64,000 bases of DNA from an uncultured Sphingomonadales bacterium (GTDB taxonomy: Bacteria > Pseudomonadota > Alphaproteobacteria > Sphingomonadales > Sphingomonadaceae). A program made the position numbers and the translations under genes. Positions 63,048 through 64,000 of the stretch are shown here, piece after piece; position 1 is the first letter of the stretch, and every line of letters begins with the position of its first letter. The notes under the pieces were generated by a model. That model was given only the letters and a program-made list of their open reading frames with translations. It had not been told where the DNA came from and did not search any database. Where the stretch lies: contig CAIMDB010000022.1 of the NCBI GenBank assembly GCA_903839675.1, positions 168,877 to 232,876 of the forward strand, in the 5' to 3' direction.

Positions 63048-64000
63048 CTAACGTGACCTGCCGCTAGGACCAATTGGAGGCAGGTACATCACGAATTGAA
63101 CCTTCTCTCGTCCGAACTTTTCCGCCATTCGTTGCCGCAAATCTGTCATGTCTCGACACGCCGATGCCATCCCAATCAGCATCCAAATATGTTCTATCAG
63201 TTTTTTAAGTCCGAATTGCGAGCTCAACCATTGATGATAGTTCTGGCCACCCTTTGGCGTGGGGGCATTTGCCTTCAGCCATGTCATAACGTCGCCATCT
63301 AGATACCCATAAACTAACTCATTCACCAATTTTCCCCAATACTTTGGACGGGAATGAATCGGGCCTCTCCAGTTTGTCAGTCGACCGAATTGAATCCATA
63401 GCTCATCTGGGAAGGTTTTTTCCCACGGCCTCATTTCTTCCTCCAAGAACAGCTTGAGTTTGGTCCGGATTGCGTCGGGTTCACGTTCATACTGATAGCC
63501 CGTGGCTTCGTGAATTGCAGATTCAATGCCTGCTTTAGCAAATGCAGCCATCAATGCCGATGCTCTGATGGCAATTGCCACCTGTGTTTCGGTGGCAAGT
63601 GCTCCTGTGTCTCGTGCTCTTGAATATGCCCTGCAAATGTCGATGAAAGCAGACGCCGACATGGCTTGGACGTTTTTGTTCACGACCTGAGGGATTGTGA
63701 TGTCGAAGAACTGGTTGTCTAAGTCGCTAGGCAGGAAAGGCTGCAATACTTGAATTCGGAGATAGCTCTCTAGATTCCCGCCGCCCTTGCCGCCGGTTAG
63801 AAAGTTCAAGCCACCTGTTCTCGTGATCACGCTTCGACCGTCTTCCAACACGTAACACGGCAATTCATCGTCGCCGACCGTCAACGTTCCTGGCCATTGC
63901 GCAACCGGGGCAGCGATTGCTGTAGACGCGGCAATGGCCACCGGGGAAAACTCCCCGGGAGAGACGCTTAAGCCACGTTCAACAGCACTTTGGGTAATCG
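63048..64000 (-). CDS. P63C-domain phage-type protein, N-terminus beyond right edge
   Basis: An open frame of at least 317 codons, continuing without stop to the window's right edge; an internal GTG at 63941 could start a 297-residue protein, but the frame upstream stays open. The sequence matches the P63C pattern: PGTLTVGDDELPCYVLEDGRSVITRTG, a central SASAFIDICRAYSRARD block, and the C-terminal P63C part with EEMRPWEKTFPDELW and RPKYWGKLVNELVYGYL. P63C proteins are common in prophages and islands and have no settled function. Codon use and base composition look more AT-rich than the neighbours, suggesting horizontal acquisition. Confidence 0.75.
   Translation of the reverse strand, partial: ITQSAVERGLSVSPGEFSPVAIAASTAIAAPVAQWPGTLTVGDDELPCYVLEDGRSVITRTGGLNFLTGGKGGGNLESYLRIQVLQPFLPSDLDNQFFDITIPQVVNKNVQAMSASAFIDICRAYSRARDTGALATETQVAIAIRASALMAAFAKAGIESAIHEATGYQYEREPDAIRTKLKLFLEEEMRPWEKTFPDELWIQFGRLTNWRGPIHSRPKYWGKLVNELVYGYLDGDVMTWLKANAPTPKGGQNYHQWLSSQFGLKKLIEHIWMLIGMASACRDMTDLRQRMAEKFGREKVQFVMYLPPIGPSGRSR

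Overview
The window is a gene-dense, GC-rich chromosomal segment of an alphaproteobacterium, most likely a sphingomonad (order Sphingomonadales). Support from the sequence: a cpaA-B-C-D-E (tad pilus) cluster, a beta-etherase very like LigE of Sphingobium, a coniferyl aldehyde dehydrogenase, the split-P glycine cleavage operon, ubiE-ubiB-coaBC-dut, a GTA-type holin, and intergenic palindromes with the CTGAGCTTGTCGA core that I associate with these genomes. No rRNA, tRNA, IS element or CRISPR array was found. Coding is on both strands in short operons, many with 4-bp ATGA/TTGA start-stop overlaps.

Layout. 1-3.9 kb: leftward tad pilus genes cpaA, cpaB, cpaC, cpaD and the first 22 codons of cpaE. 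4.0-9.1 kb: a D-amino-acid-dehydrogenase-like flavoprotein, then leftward DUF1508, rnhA, thrB, ispH, then rightward a lipoprotein and a MOSC protein. 9.1-14.5 kb: a tandem glycine riboswitch followed by gcvT, gcvH, gcvPA, gcvPB and a DUF938 methyltransferase. 14.5-17.6 kb: acyl-CoA ligase, acyl-CoA dehydrogenase and a small membrane protein, closed by a bidirectional terminator. 17.6-25.2 kb: GST, DMT exporter, archaeal-type proS, MgtC/DUF4010 protein, CNT nucleoside transporter, phosphatase, GntR regulator and nitroreductase. 25.2-30.7 kb: an orphan GTA-type holin bracketed by palindromes, two peptidases and a secreted protein. 30.8-38.9 kb: guaA, GNAT, ArsC-like, PAP2, panB, then yfgM-like, bamB and der. 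39-46.6 kb: HNH nuclease, gluQRS, HIG1 protein, corrinoid adenosyltransferase, 3-hydroxybutyryl-CoA dehydrogenase, queuosine-precursor transporter, argB, ung and an enoyl-CoA hydratase-like protein.

46.6-55.9 kb: a glycine-zipper protein and a DUF1295 protein; then a 0.5-kb non-coding stretch holding what looks like a structured RNA of about 330 nt with twelve GCAA tetranucleotides and its own terminator (the most unusual feature here); a GGDEF-EAL protein; coniferyl aldehyde dehydrogenase; a DEAD-box helicase; a LigE-like etherase; an SH3 protein and a hydroxyacid dehydrogenase. 56-62.5 kb: purQ/purS and the leftward run ubiE-ubiB-ccdA-ccdB-coaBC-dut-moeB, where a complete CcdAB toxin-antitoxin module with its own promoter and palindromic operator sits inside a housekeeping operon. 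62.5-64 kb: a repeat-rich non-coding gap and an AT-richer P63C-domain (phage-type) gene running off the right edge, probably the border of an acquired region.

Most of the window is core metabolism (one-carbon, purine, isoprenoid/ubiquinone, CoA, cobalamin, outer-membrane assembly). The accessory or unexplained content is the 48-kb RNA, ccdAB, the holin, the P63C gene and the palindromic repeats.
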